This document shows, piece by piece, positions 1 through 7,993 of a stretch of DNA of 64,000 nt (positions are counted from its first letter, which is position 1; every line of letters begins with the position of its first letter). Position numbers and translations under genes: made by a program. Origin of the DNA: UBA1941 sp046329575 (GTDB lineage Bacteria; Bacteroidota; Bacteroidia; Chitinophagales; LD1); assembly GCA_046329575.1 (NCBI GenBank), contig JAXLUJ010000002.1, positions 62,001 through 126,000 on the forward strand, given 5' to 3'. Under the pieces are notes generated by a model that was not told the origin of the DNA, did no database searches, and saw only the letters and a list, made by a program, of their open reading frames with translations.

Positions 1-1
1 T

Positions 2-2944
2 TATTCTACAGCACTTGGTTATCAAAGTGCAGTGATTAATTTGAAAGGCAATCTGCTGGTTGGCTCGAATCCGACTATCTTTAGCGGCGCGCCGGCAGCT
101 GATATTCATTTTAATTTTACCGGAAGCAGTGTTCAGGATATTAATGTGGCCTCGGTGATTGGAACAACAACTAACGTTTCTACACAAAAAGGAATTCCAT
201 TTGAAGTGAAGACTGGATCGTCGGTACGATTGAAGTCGAATAGTCTGGTAATTAATAACGGATCATCCTTTACTGTAGACAGTGCCGCAACACTCGACTT
301 TAATTGGAACGATGCCGGAAGCGCCGCATTGATACTTCAGCAGCCTTCGTCCTCACCATTGGGAACGAATACCATCAATACATTACAAGGTTGTACGCTT
401 AAAATCACTTCGCCAGATGGGCTTATTGCGGATGCCGCTACTTACGGAACAGGAGTTGGAAATGTGCAACAAATTCCAACATCTAACCGCAGCTTCAACA
501 CAGTAGCTACTTTCTGGTATACCGGTAAAACTACACAAACAACCGGCGATGCATTGGGAACGGCATCGAATGGCCGGATAGTGATTTGTGAGCTAATTGA
601 TAACACAGTGACTCTTACGCCTTCGATATCGTTTGGTTTAACCAATAATACAGTGTTAAGTGCAACCGGCGGTAAATTGGATATCCGTATGGGTCAATTT
701 ACCGAAACTACTACGAATTATATTACCGGAAGTACCGGTACACTTTATATGAGTCCAGGAACAGTTTATAAGGTGGCTAAAGGCTATAGCACCCTTACTA
801 CTGAGAGTGGCAGCAGCGGTGGAACGTATATCCCTCGCATGCTTGGAACTACTTTCGCTTATGTACTTAATGGCGGAACGATTGAACTGGCGGGAGCCGG
901 AAGTTCGAATGTGTTCCAGACCTTGCGTGGTAGCCGTACGTATAAATCGGTTCAATTTAGTGGTGCGAACTCCGCTTATTCCTACCCAACTTTAACTGAT
1001 TATAAAAATTTATCTAGCGGAGTAGTTATCGATTCGGCCCTGATCATTAGCGGCGGCGCCATTGTTGATGCCATCGATAACTCTGGAAATACCGTTTCCT
1101 TCACTGGAACAGGTGGTTTAGTAATGAGTGGCAGTGGTAGCCGTTTACGAATGAAAGCGTTGAACACTACGCTTCCGGAGCTTACGGCCACGTCAACTTC
1201 ACCTTCGCGGTCGTATAGTCTCACCGGCGGAACGGTTGAGTTATACGGAACGAATGCTTCACAAAACCAATCTTTAAGAGGCACTGCCAATGGCAACACC
1301 GTGAATTATTTCAACGTTGACATTAAAGCGTTAGGCGCCAATGTTAGTGCCGGTGGCTATAATGTTAATGCACAGGCAGGATTCAACGTACAAGGCACGA
1401 TGAATGTGGATAGCCCTGCTTGTTTTCAGCTGGCAAGCACATTCACGGTATCTGGTTCAGGGTCGTTTAACATCAAATCGGGAGCAACTTTCAAATATGG
1501 AGGAACCATTAATACTGATTCAACTGGTAATGTACGTTGTTCAACCAAAACCTATTCCACCGGTGCGAGCTATGGATTTGTAGGTTCGCAGAATCCACAA
1601 ACTACCGGAACGGCATTGCCGGCTTCGATGGTTAATATGTATTTGGATAAGAATAGTGCCAGTGATCTGGTTTCTCTAAGCAATGCCGCAGAGGTTAAAT
1701 CAAACCTGACGTTCCAAAGCCACGGTATCATTTCCACCGGATCAAACACCCTTACAGTTTCAAACCCTTCTCGTTCTTCCATAACCGGACATCAGGCGGC
1801 CTACACCGGAAGCGGCACTCCTTCTTATAATGCCGATAATTATGTATATGGAAAATTAGAGCGGTCCATCAATACCACCGGTGTTTATGATTTCCCGATT
1901 GGTGATGCCGCTTCCGGAGAAAGTTATAATCCGGTTAGATTAGACATCTTACAAGCCCAAACCGGAAAAGCAACTGCTAAATTTACAGCTGGAAATCCGG
2001 GATCGATTACAGTTGATACTGCCATCAATTGCAGCGGTACCCGTAGTAGGATTAAGTATACCGCCATGACCGGTGAAGGCTATTGGAACTTCACCTCTTC
2101 AACCGGAACCACCTTCAACTACGACATCTATCTGCATCCGAATCAGAACAATACCAATACTAAGCCAAACGAGAATGTTACCGTAGGTAACACGATATAT
2201 ACGGCTACATATCGGGTGTTGAAGGCCACTTCGGGAACGGCTGGCGGCACATGGCCTGCTGCTGCCGCTTTTGCGGGTGAACCGTGCAATGTGTCTTCGA
2301 ACTATTATAATATGATAGGCACGAACTACAGCGGATTTTCAGACTTTGCACCGGGCGGTGGCGATGGTAATACTACAGCCTTACCGGTAAAATTGCTTTC
2401 GTTCGATGCCAAGGCGGTAGAAAACAGCTACATTCTGCTAGATTGGAAAACGGCCACGGAAATTGATAATGCCGGATTTGATATTGAGCGTAGCCGTGAT
2501 GGCTTCAATTTTTCGAAAATTGGTTTTGTGCAAGGAAGTGGTAATAGCAGTACCGTTAAGCAGTACAGGTTTGAGGATCGCGACCTTGGCAATGGTGGGC
2601 GTTTCTATTACCGATTGAAGCAAATAGACATCGATGGTCATTTTGAATACAGCCATATTGCCTCTGCTGCGGTTAATAGTGAAACAGCAACTACCGTTTC
2701 TTTATTTCCGAATCCGGCACACCAACAGTTGCAAGTTAACATTTACATTGGTGAGCCTTCCGTTGCTGTGATGAAAGTAGTGAATGTTTTAGGCGCTGAG
2801 GTGTTGAGCAACAAACAAAATTTGGCAGCCGGTGCAAACAATATTTCATTATCGGTGAGCGATCTGCCATCTGGCAGTTACCTGCTGTTTATTAACACAG
2901 GAACTCAGGTGATTGAGCGCAAGTTTGTAAAGTCTTCCTTATAA
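2..2944 (+). CDS. T9SS type A sorting-domain surface protein, 5' end outside window
   Basis: The reading frame is open from the first bases of the window, so the start and signal peptide lie upstream; a GTG at 32 is only an internal codon. About 980 residues are visible, mostly Gly/Ser/Thr/Asn-rich beta-strand sequence such as repeated GGTxxL and GSGS patterns, as in beta-helix adhesins. A linker beginning TTALPVKLLSFDAK introduces the last ~180 residues, which hold the widespread module before T9SS tails (WKTATEIDNAGFDIERS) and then a Por_Secre_tail with FPNPA and a final KFVKSSL. The family is exported by the Sec system and T9SS and anchored or released at the cell surface. Ligand unknown. 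A strong terminator follows. The family call is firm and the function is not. Confidence 0.9.
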   Translation, partial: YSTALGYQSAVINLKGNLLVGSNPTIFSGAPAADIHFNFTGSSVQDINVASVIGTTTNVSTQKGIPFEVKTGSSVRLKSNSLVINNGSSFTVDSAATLDFNWNDAGSAALILQQPSSSPLGTNTINTLQGCTLKITSPDGLIADAATYGTGVGNVQQIPTSNRSFNTVATFWYTGKTTQTTGDALGTASNGRIVICELIDNTVTLTPSISFGLTNNTVLSATGGKLDIRMGQFTETTTNYITGSTGTLYMSPGTVYKVAKGYSTLTTESGSSGGTYIPRMLGTTFAYVLNGGTIELAGAGSSNVFQTLRGSRTYKSVQFSGANSAYSYPTLTDYKNLSSGVVIDSALIISGGAIVDAIDNSGNTVSFTGTGGLVMSGSGSRLRMKALNTTLPELTATSTSPSRSYSLTGGTVELYGTNASQNQSLRGTANGNTVNYFNVDIKALGANVSAGGYNVNAQAGFNVQGTMNVDSPACFQLASTFTVSGSGSFNIKSGATFKYGGTINTDSTGNVRCSTKTYSTGASYGFVGSQNPQTTGTALPASMVNMYLDKNSASDLVSLSNAAEVKSNLTFQSHGIISTGSNTLTVSNPSRSSITGHQAAYTGSGTPSYNADNYVYGKLERSINTTGVYDFPIGDAASGESYNPVRLDILQAQTGKATAKFTAGNPGSITVDTAINCSGTRSRIKYTAMTGEGYWNFTSSTGTTFNYDIYLHPNQNNTNTKPNENVTVGNTIYTATYRVLKATSGTAGGTWPAAAAFAGEPCNVSSNYYNMIGTNYSGFSDFAPGGGDGNTTALPVKLLSFDAKAVENSYILLDWKTATEIDNAGFDIERSRDGFNFSKIGFVQGSGNSSTVKQYRFEDRDLGNGGRFYYRLKQIDIDGHFEYSHIASAAVNSETATTVSLFPNPAHQQLQVNIYIGEPSVAVMKVVNVLGAEVLSNKQNLAAGANNISLSVSDLPSGSYLLFINTGTQVIERKFVKSSL

Positions 2945-2966
2945 CAAATTTTGCCTTCGTATTTCA

Positions 2967-3004
2967 AACCGACCCGCAGTTTTACTGCGGGTCGGTTTTT
3001 TTTT
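2967..3004 (+). terminator. Rho-independent terminator of the T9SS gene
   Basis: A perfect 13-bp stem (AACCGACCCGCAG paired with CTGCGGGTCGGTT) with a TTTTA loop is followed by a run of T. It starts 23 bases after the stop codon of the upstream T9SS gene. Confidence 0.93.
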
Positions 3005-3013
3005 GCTAAAATT

Positions 3014-3130
3014 TCGACTTCGTAAGTCGGACTTCGTAAGTGCAACCTCCGAAGTGCTACATCGTAAGTGCTACTTCGTAAGTCGAACTTACGAAGTAGC
3101 ACTTACGATGTCCGACTTACGAAGTAGCAC
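3014..3130. repeat. ACTTCGTAAGT-word repeat cluster with a 25-bp perfect hairpin
   Basis: The segment is built from words of the form ACTTCGTAAGT or ACATCGTAAGT joined by 1-4 bases. Positions 3059-3083 are exactly complementary to 3087-3111, leaving a 3-base loop (CGA). The same words recur at 58900-58960 and 59170-59225. No convincing reading frame lies here. Confidence 0.85.
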
Positions 3131-3150
3131 AGTACTCGCCCTAATTCCAT

Positions 3151-3175
3151 AAAAAAAGCCATCCGAAGATGGCTT
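3151..3175 (-). terminator. Terminator of tRNA-Phe
   Basis: On the minus strand a 7-bp stem (AGCCATC/GATGGCT) closes on a TTCG tetraloop, the very stable C(UUCG)G type, and is followed by seven T. It begins one base after the 3' end of tRNA-Phe. Confidence 0.9.
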
Positions 3176-3176
3176 G

Positions 3177-3249
3177 TGGTTTGGGAGGGAATTGAACCCC
3201 CGACACATAGATTTTCAGTCTATTGCTCTACCAACTGAGCTACCAAACC
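3177..3249 (-). tRNA. tRNA-Phe (anticodon GAA)
   Basis: Read on the minus strand, the 73 nt fold as a full cloverleaf: acceptor GGTTTGG/CCAAACC with discriminator A, a D arm with AGCTCAGTTGGTAGAGC, anticodon stem ATAGA/TCTAT with loop CTGAAAA (anticodon GAA), and T arm GGGGG TTCAATT CCCTC. CCA is not encoded. Confidence 0.97.
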
Positions 3250-3303
3250 CCGTCCGTTTTTGAAACGGGACTGCAAATATAGAAGAATGCCTTAGGCTTG
3301 CAA

Positions 3304-4254
3304 CTACTTCTTCAAAATTTTCACCTGATATACTTTTTTGTTCTTGTTGGGAAGCGATGTATTGCGCAACCACGGATTGAGTTGCTTTAATTCTTTATAC
3401 CGTATGCCACTGGCAGAACAAAACTCGGCCAAATCAGTAATTGGCGTATCTACTTCTACTGTGGTATAAGAAATCGGCTGGTATAAATCCGATTCAATTA
3501 CGTGATAGCCCGCGCGCTCGGGGTTCATAAAAATCACCTTCATCGCCAACATCCTAAAAACGTATCTCGACGTTTCAGAGGTAATCGCCAGATCGTAATA
3601 ATTCGATGTTCGTTGCGTTTTGAACTTGCCTGCCACGCCGTCAATACCAAAATTGTAGGAAGCTGCCGCTGCGGTCCAACTTCCTAATTTATCTTTAGCG
3701 AGCTTGAGGTACTGACAAGCAGCCCGTGTCGATTTTTCAAGATGATAGCGCTCATCTACGGCTTCGTTCACCTCCAATCCATATGTTTTGGCCGTTGGCG
3801 CCAGAAACTGCCAAAAACCGGCCGCACCACTGGGCGAAACCACATCCCGGAAGTCGCTTTCTATCAACGGCAGGTATTTAAAATCAGCAGGAACGCCTTC
3901 TTCTACCAAAATTTTCTCAATAGTATCAAAATAGCGGTTCGCCAGTTTCATGTCCAGTATCGTACTGGCCTGACGGAACACATTGATCTGTAATTCGCGA
4001 TCAAGCCGTTCGCGTACATCTACATCGTTCAATGGCACCGGTTCCCCGCAAAATTGCAATTCACCATCAATATGAAACGGATACACTTCTACCAATGTGT
4101 CGCGCATCCATTTTACTTTTGCCGCTTCAGGCTGTGGGCGGTTAAAGATATTGGTGGGCTTTTGGCGATATTCGCCATAAATCTTGGCTGAGGCGAAACC
4201 AATCGCAAACACTGCCGGCACCATCAAGGCCACAAAATATTTTTTTGGAATCAT
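3304..4254 (-). CDS. Lytic murein transglycosylase (MltD-like, SLT plus LysM-like domain)
   Basis: This enzyme should cleave peptidoglycan glycan strands in the periplasm, leaving 1,6-anhydro ends. The 316-residue protein starts with a membrane-anchor or signal segment (residues 7-23). The SLT domain spans about 95-240: the catalytic Glu is E132 in PLIESDF, followed by GAAGFWQF (143-150) and AAASYNFG near 196, all typical of family 1 transglycosylases. The last ~55 residues (ITDLAEFCSASGIRYKELKQLN) look like one LysM-type peptidoglycan-binding repeat. It lies between tRNA-Phe and a DUF2480 gene on the same strand. The catalytic motifs are intact. Confidence 0.92.
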   Translation of the reverse strand: MIPKKYFVALMVPAVFAIGFASAKIYGEYRQKPTNIFNRPQPEAAKVKWMRDTLVEVYPFHIDGELQFCGEPVPLNDVDVRERLDRELQINVFRQASTILDMKLANRYFDTIEKILVEEGVPADFKYLPLIESDFRDVVSPSGAAGFWQFLAPTAKTYGLEVNEAVDERYHLEKSTRAACQYLKLAKDKLGSWTAAAASYNFGIDGVAGKFKTQRTSNYYDLAITSETSRYVFRMLAMKVIFMNPERAGYHVIESDLYQPISYTTVEVDTPITDLAEFCSASGIRYKELKQLNPWLRNTSLPNKNKKVYQVKILKK

Positions 4255-4323
4255 TTCTTTCTTTCTTCAATAAAAACGGAAATCACCCGGCTTCAGGTCT
4301 AAGTTTATAAAAAAATACCGGCT

Positions 4324-4827
4324 TCAGCGTTTATAAACAGGAACCATCGAACAAGGTTCGCCATAGCTCAAAGCTCGTACCACAGGGGTCAACTGCTGCG
4401 CTACATACACAAAGGCGGCGGCGTCAATGGCATCATCCCCGCAACCTTTTACCACCACGCGCTTATCGCGATAATCTTCGGCAGTGATGCGGGCAATTTG
4501 ACGATATAGAAACACTTCTTTGGCATGAGCCGGAGGCGAACAAATCACATCTTTGGCAATGCCAGCCAGTTGCGCGGAAAGTATCATGTAGGCCCACGAT
4601 GGAACAATCGCATCGGCTGAACAATGTAGCACCACAAATTTGTTGCGAAATAGTTCAAAATCGAAGCCGGCTACTTTTTCCCGAAATTCTCCTTCGCGCA
4701 ATAATAGTTCGCGGTACAGAAAATCTTTCAGATCAATAGGCTGTATAGCTCCGTCACCTGGAACGTAATCAGCCAGATCAATGGATATAATGGCTTTCTG
4801 CGCCACCTTGTTTACAATAGGTTCCAT
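4324..4827 (-). CDS. DUF2480 family protein
   Basis: The 167-residue protein has no signal peptide or membrane segment and is probably cytoplasmic. I recognise the Bacteroidota family DUF2480 from the N-terminal EPIVNKVAQKAIISIDL, the central CSADAIVPSWAYM block, KGCGDDAID, and the C-terminal YGEPCSMVPVYK. Length matches the family. No biochemical role is known to me. It is divergent from the polymerase III delta prime gene, with 89 bases between the two start codons. The minus-strand leader has a -7-like TATCTTTG at about 4845-4852 but no -33 element at the expected distance. Confidence 0.82.
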   Translation of the reverse strand: MEPIVNKVAQKAIISIDLADYVPGDGAIQPIDLKDFLYRELLLREGEFREKVAGFDFELFRNKFVVLHCSADAIVPSWAYMILSAQLAGIAKDVICSPPAHAKEVFLYRQIARITAEDYRDKRVVVKGCGDDAIDAAAFVYVAQQLTPVVRALSYGEPCSMVPVYKR

Positions 4828-4916
4828 AAATCGTATGGCTCAAAGATAATACCAAACCGTTGTAGTTACGAGATACCACTTCGGTTTACCGAATTTTTGC
4901 AATACTTGTTGTGCAA

Positions 4917-6125
4917 ATGAAATTCTCGGAAGTTTTAGGTCATGAGGCCACTAAGGAAAAGATCAGCAATTTGATAGGCGAGGGGAAGTTGCCTCACGCA
5001 TTGTTGTTATTGGGGCCCGAAGGATGTGGCACCTTGCCGGTGGCACTGGCAATTGCTCAAAGTCTGGTTTGTGAAAAACGTAATGGTAAAAGTGAACCTT
5101 CCTTATTTGGAACGCCAGCCATGTTTGCTGAACCGGAGGTTGCCAAAGCGCCATTGAACGATGCCTGTGGCGAATGTGGCGCCTGCCATAAGGCAGCCAA
5201 ATTTATTCACCCCGATATCCATTTCAGCTTTCCAACTATACGTATCGATAAAAAGAAAGATCCGGTTTCTAAAGATTGGCTCAAGGAATGGCGAACCGCC
5301 CTTTCCGATAATCCTTATATGGGTTATACGCAGTGGCTGCCGTATTTATCAGCCGAGAATAAACAGGGAAACCTTACCGTTGAAGAATGCCACAACATCA
5401 TTCAACAACTGAACTTGAAAACCTTCGAGGCAAACTTCAAGGTGCAAATTATCTGGATGGCCGAATTCATGGGCACCTATGGAAATACGTTGCTCAAAAC
5501 ACTGGAAGAACCTCCTGAAAATACCGTCATCATCCTGATCGTAGAAAATCAGGAACTTTTGCTGAACACTATATTATCGAGAACACAAATCATCAAGTTC
5601 GGCGCACTTGAAGATGAAGTGTTAGGTAACTTTTTGCAAACCAAATTTGAGATGGATACCGAAACGGCTCGCCGCATTGCACGCATTAGCGATGGCAACG
5701 TAAATGCCGCGCTCGATTATGCAAATGGCAGCGAACAACCTGCCGAGCGGCAATTGCAGGAATGGCTATCGTGCTGCCTGAGGCTCAGCCTTCCCAGCCA
5801 TCAGGCTGATGCTTCAGAAAAGTTAAGTGCATGGATCGAGCAAATGGCTAAAAGCGGCAGGGAAAATCAAAAGATCTTCCTGAAATATTTTCTGTGGTTC
5901 CTTCGTGAAGCCAATCAGATCAGGTTGGGTTTGGCTTCCGAAAAATTAGAAGGACAAGAACTCGAATTTGCGAAAAAGCTCAGCGGTGTGTTGAATCAGG
6001 ATGGCGTTGAAAAAATGCAACGGCTGATCAGCGAACTGCACTATCACATCGAACGAAACGGTAATCCAAAAATTCTTTTCATGGCCAATTCGTTTGCACT
6101 GTCGAAAGCCATGAAAACGAAATGA
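4917..6125 (+). CDS. holB: DNA polymerase III subunit delta prime
   Basis: This is a clamp-loader AAA+ subunit of the replicative polymerase. In the 402-residue protein the P-loop position reads GPEGCGTL (33-40) and lacks the Lys-Thr needed for ATP binding, as expected for delta prime rather than gamma/tau. Four cysteines (C52, C84, C87, C90) form the zinc module of the family. The block KTLEEPPENTVIILIVEN is the sensor and trimer-interface region, and LSRTQIIKF follows. I chose ATG 4917 (MKFSEVLGHE) because homologues begin at this point; an in-frame GTG at 4911 would add two residues. The subunit assignment rests on the missing P-loop lysine and the zinc cysteines. Confidence 0.9.
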   Translation: MKFSEVLGHEATKEKISNLIGEGKLPHALLLLGPEGCGTLPVALAIAQSLVCEKRNGKSEPSLFGTPAMFAEPEVAKAPLNDACGECGACHKAAKFIHPDIHFSFPTIRIDKKKDPVSKDWLKEWRTALSDNPYMGYTQWLPYLSAENKQGNLTVEECHNIIQQLNLKTFEANFKVQIIWMAEFMGTYGNTLLKTLEEPPENTVIILIVENQELLLNTILSRTQIIKFGALEDEVLGNFLQTKFEMDTETARRIARISDGNVNAALDYANGSEQPAERQLQEWLSCCLRLSLPSHQADASEKLSAWIEQMAKSGRENQKIFLKYFLWFLREANQIRLGLASEKLEGQELEFAKKLSGVLNQDGVEKMQRLISELHYHIERNGNPKILFMANSFALSKAMKTK

Positions 6126-6287
6126 GAGGTTCAAAAAGAACTTCTGCCAAAATGCAATTCATGCCTGGTGATGGCTACCGTTTTCAATCACAAGTTGACG
6201 TTCGCTGATCTAGGTATTTGATATTGAAATTTGAAATTACGACCTCTTGTTTTTTCTATTTACAATTTACAACTATTCATTTTTTTT

Positions 6288-6422
6288 ATGGCGTGCCCCT
6301 CACCCGCATTGTAGCAACCTCAATAGTTCAAAACTGTTGCGCAATGCGGGTTTCGGGTCGGGCCGTTACAGGGTCCGCTATCGCTTCCGCCCTCCACATT
6401 CGTTTCGGGCCTCGCCTGTATC
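6288..6422. repeat. REP-like intergenic element, copy A (left part, interrupted by IS3 element)
   Basis: This GC-rich element holds a 10-bp stem (6302-6311 with 6342-6351, ACCCGCATTG/CAATGCGGGT) followed by a conserved block with GTTACAGGGTCCGC, CTTCCGCCCTCCAC and TTCGTTTCGGGCC. The same layout recurs at 54318-54480 with a different stem sequence. After the IS element, a GC-rich tail (7863-7915: CCTTCGGCTCGCC, CCTCACGCAGCGCC) looks like its displaced right part. Bases 6126-6287 hold nothing I can name. Confidence 0.72.
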
Positions 6423-6481
6423 GTCCTAAAAAAAGTTTACAGGTTAAAAAATAAGTCCTGTTATAGGTTTACAATTCAGGC

Positions 6482-7414
6482 TTAATCCTGATTGGAGTTT
6501 ACAAATGTAGTTTTTGGCCGGTAATAATTCTTCCATGTCCTATGAATTGGAAGGTTATTTCGATGAACGTCTTCAGGGGTCAACATGTTGCAACTCATAT
6601 GGGGTCGAACTTCATTATAAATCAAAACGGAACGCGTTAAGATTTTCTTTAGTTGCTCCTCTGTTGGCTGGTAATGGTTTAAGAACTCTTCTTTGATAAT
6701 CCCATTCACACGTTCAGCAATAGCGTTTTCCAATGGATCGCCGTTCTCAGTCATACTGATTTTGATGTGGTTAGCTTCTAATAGTTTTACGTAATCAGCC
6801 GAACAATACTGTATACCGCGGTCAGAATGATGGATTAGGCCGGACAACGGCCCACCGGCCATAGTAATAGCCATTTCCAAAGCTTTAACGGTATGTATCG
6901 CCTCAAGACTATCCGCTACATGATGCCCAACGATTTTCCTGTTGTAGGCATCGGTTATGAAGCTGATATATCTAAATCCCAAGGCGGTTTTGTAATAGGT
7001 AATATCCGATACCCATAACTGATTAGAAGATGTAGGCGTAAAGCCGCGTATGATATTGGGGTATTTGCGGAACCAGTGGTTAGATTGTGTGGTAGTCATT
7101 TTCCTACGTTTTTTTCTAATTAATAATTTGTGAGCTGCCAATAGATCAAATAGCGCATCGCGTCCCATTTTGATTTGATGTTCCAATAAAAATGGCTGCA
7201 AGAGCAGCAGTAGTTTACGACCTCCAATGGCAGGTTGAAGCCGCCGAAGTTGATGCACTTGCTGCAATACCAGTTCCTCTTCAAAAGAGCTGGCTTGCTG
7301 TCGCCACTGTTGTTGATAATAGGCCTGTCTGGTTATACCAAGTAAACAACAGCATCGAACCAGGCTTGTTTGGGGTCGGCTGTCTTTAGTTTCACGGATT
7401 ACTTGGTGTTGGAG
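6482..7414 (-). CDS. IS3-family transposase OrfB (DDE integrase domain), expressed by -1 frameshift
   Basis: OrfB supplies the rve/DDE catalytic core for strand transfer. Visible acidic residues are D in WVSDITYYK, D in IHHSDRGIQY, and E in GDPLENAIAERVNG, the expected D-D-35-E pattern with the IS3 SDRG motif, so the catalytic core looks intact. The open frame runs back to the slippery site at 7414-7420 and contains RETKDSRPQTSLVRCC and LGITRQAYYQ, typical of the OrfB N-terminus. There is no good start codon there; a TTG at 7267 would drop the N-terminal ~50 residues. Normal production would be as an OrfAB fusion through a -1 frameshift from orfA. Confidence 0.88.
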   Translation of the reverse strand, partial: LQHQVIRETKDSRPQTSLVRCCCLLGITRQAYYQQQWRQQASSFEEELVLQQVHQLRRLQPAIGGRKLLLLLQPFLLEHQIKMGRDALFDLLAAHKLLIRKKRRKMTTTQSNHWFRKYPNIIRGFTPTSSNQLWVSDITYYKTALGFRYISFITDAYNRKIVGHHVADSLEAIHTVKALEMAITMAGGPLSGLIHHSDRGIQYCSADYVKLLEANHIKISMTENGDPLENAIAERVNGIIKEEFLNHYQPTEEQLKKILTRSVLIYNEVRPHMSCNMLTPEDVHRNNLPIHRTWKNYYRPKTTFVNSNQD

Positions 7415-7825
7415 TTTTTTCGGATGGCAATCTTATATTCCTTTTCGGCCAGCGTAATCATACGCTCATAGAGCTCCGAACGAAGTTGTTCGTCTGCCAA
7501 ACGTTTCTTTAAACGAGCGATTTCAGCCTCCAACATACTGAGAGACGCCTGCGACTGCTTTTGCGGATCTTTTGATTGAGCAAAAAGGAAAATCGTTTAG
7601 TGCCGCAAAATTACGTAATACTTTTGGTGCATATGGGTCCGCATAACCTGCTTTTCGTAGCCACTTGCAAATTATGCCATGGCCGCTCAGGCCATATTTG
7701 CGCTCAATGTGCTCTTTGGGCTGACCTGTCTGAAGATATTCATCTATAACTTGCTGTTTAAATGATGGTGAATAATAATAAGAGCCTGCAGGTCGTTTCG
7801 GATCTTGTTCTTGTTTTGTGTCCAT
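7399..7825 (-). pseudogene. IS3-family OrfA (helix-turn-helix plus leucine zipper), frameshifted
   Basis: The first frame (MDTKQEQDPKRPAGSYYY..., from 7825) encodes the helix-turn-helix part, with YSPSFKQQVIDEYLQTG and GLSGHGIICKWLRKAG. It then drifts and stops at 7523. The rest of OrfA, KDPQKQSQASLSMLEAE and a leucine-zipper-like coiled coil (ARLKKRLADEQLRSELYERM), lies in the +1 frame and ends with TAA at 7399-7401. The shift falls in a TTTTCCTTTTT tract near 7585-7600, best explained by one extra base there. Either the copy has decayed or the base is a homopolymer sequencing error. Confidence 0.8.
7414..7420 (-). promoter_or_regulatory. Programmed -1 ribosomal frameshift site (A AAA AAC)
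   Basis: On the minus strand, the zipper frame of OrfA reads CGA AAA AAC, placing the heptamer A AAA AAC exactly in zero frame. Slipping back one base enters the OrfB frame (CTC CAA CAC). The OrfA stop lies 13 bases downstream. This is the classical IS3-family arrangement for making OrfAB transposase. Confidence 0.85.
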
Positions 7826-7939
7826 TTATAGTTTACATTTTGTGTAAACCTATTTTAGGACAAGACAGCCTTCGGCTCGCCTTTCACGTCCCTCACGCAG
7901 CGCCTGGCCTTCCCCAAAAAAGAATACAACTTCTCATTC

Positions 7940-7969
7940 AAAAAAAAGGCTGCGGTTTTGCCGCAGCCT
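7940..7969 (-). terminator. Terminator of the 2048-residue T9SS gene
   Basis: On the minus strand, AGGCTGCGG pairs with CCGCAGCCT around a short CAAAA loop and a run of seven T follows. It lies 24 bases after the stop codon of the large gene. Confidence 0.92.
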
Positions 7970-7993
7970 CTAAGGGAATTGGTTTCTCTTGTA

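Larger units (their letters stand above)
6423..7862 (-). mobile_element. IS3-family insertion sequence
   Basis: About 1.44 kb. The right end reads outward TGTCCTAAAATAGGTTTACA (7862 downward); the left end at 6423 reads GTCCTAAAAAAAGTTTACA, matching 17 of 19 positions. A second, weaker copy of the terminal sequence (GTCCTGTTATAGGTTTACA) lies just inside the left end near 6455. The element carries orfA and orfB of the IS3 family on the minus strand, joined by a slippery heptamer. I found no clear target-site duplication, and orfA is frameshifted, so this copy may be inactive. It sits inside REP-like element A. Confidence 0.85.

Noticed and set aside
6288..6422. Integron attC-like site
   Set aside because: The stem with conserved flanks is reminiscent, but the core GTTRRRY-type sites are absent and there is no integrase or cassette array.
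6218..6454. Small open frame over REP-like element A
   Set aside because: It runs through the stem and the IS end, sequences that are clearly not coding elsewhere in the window.
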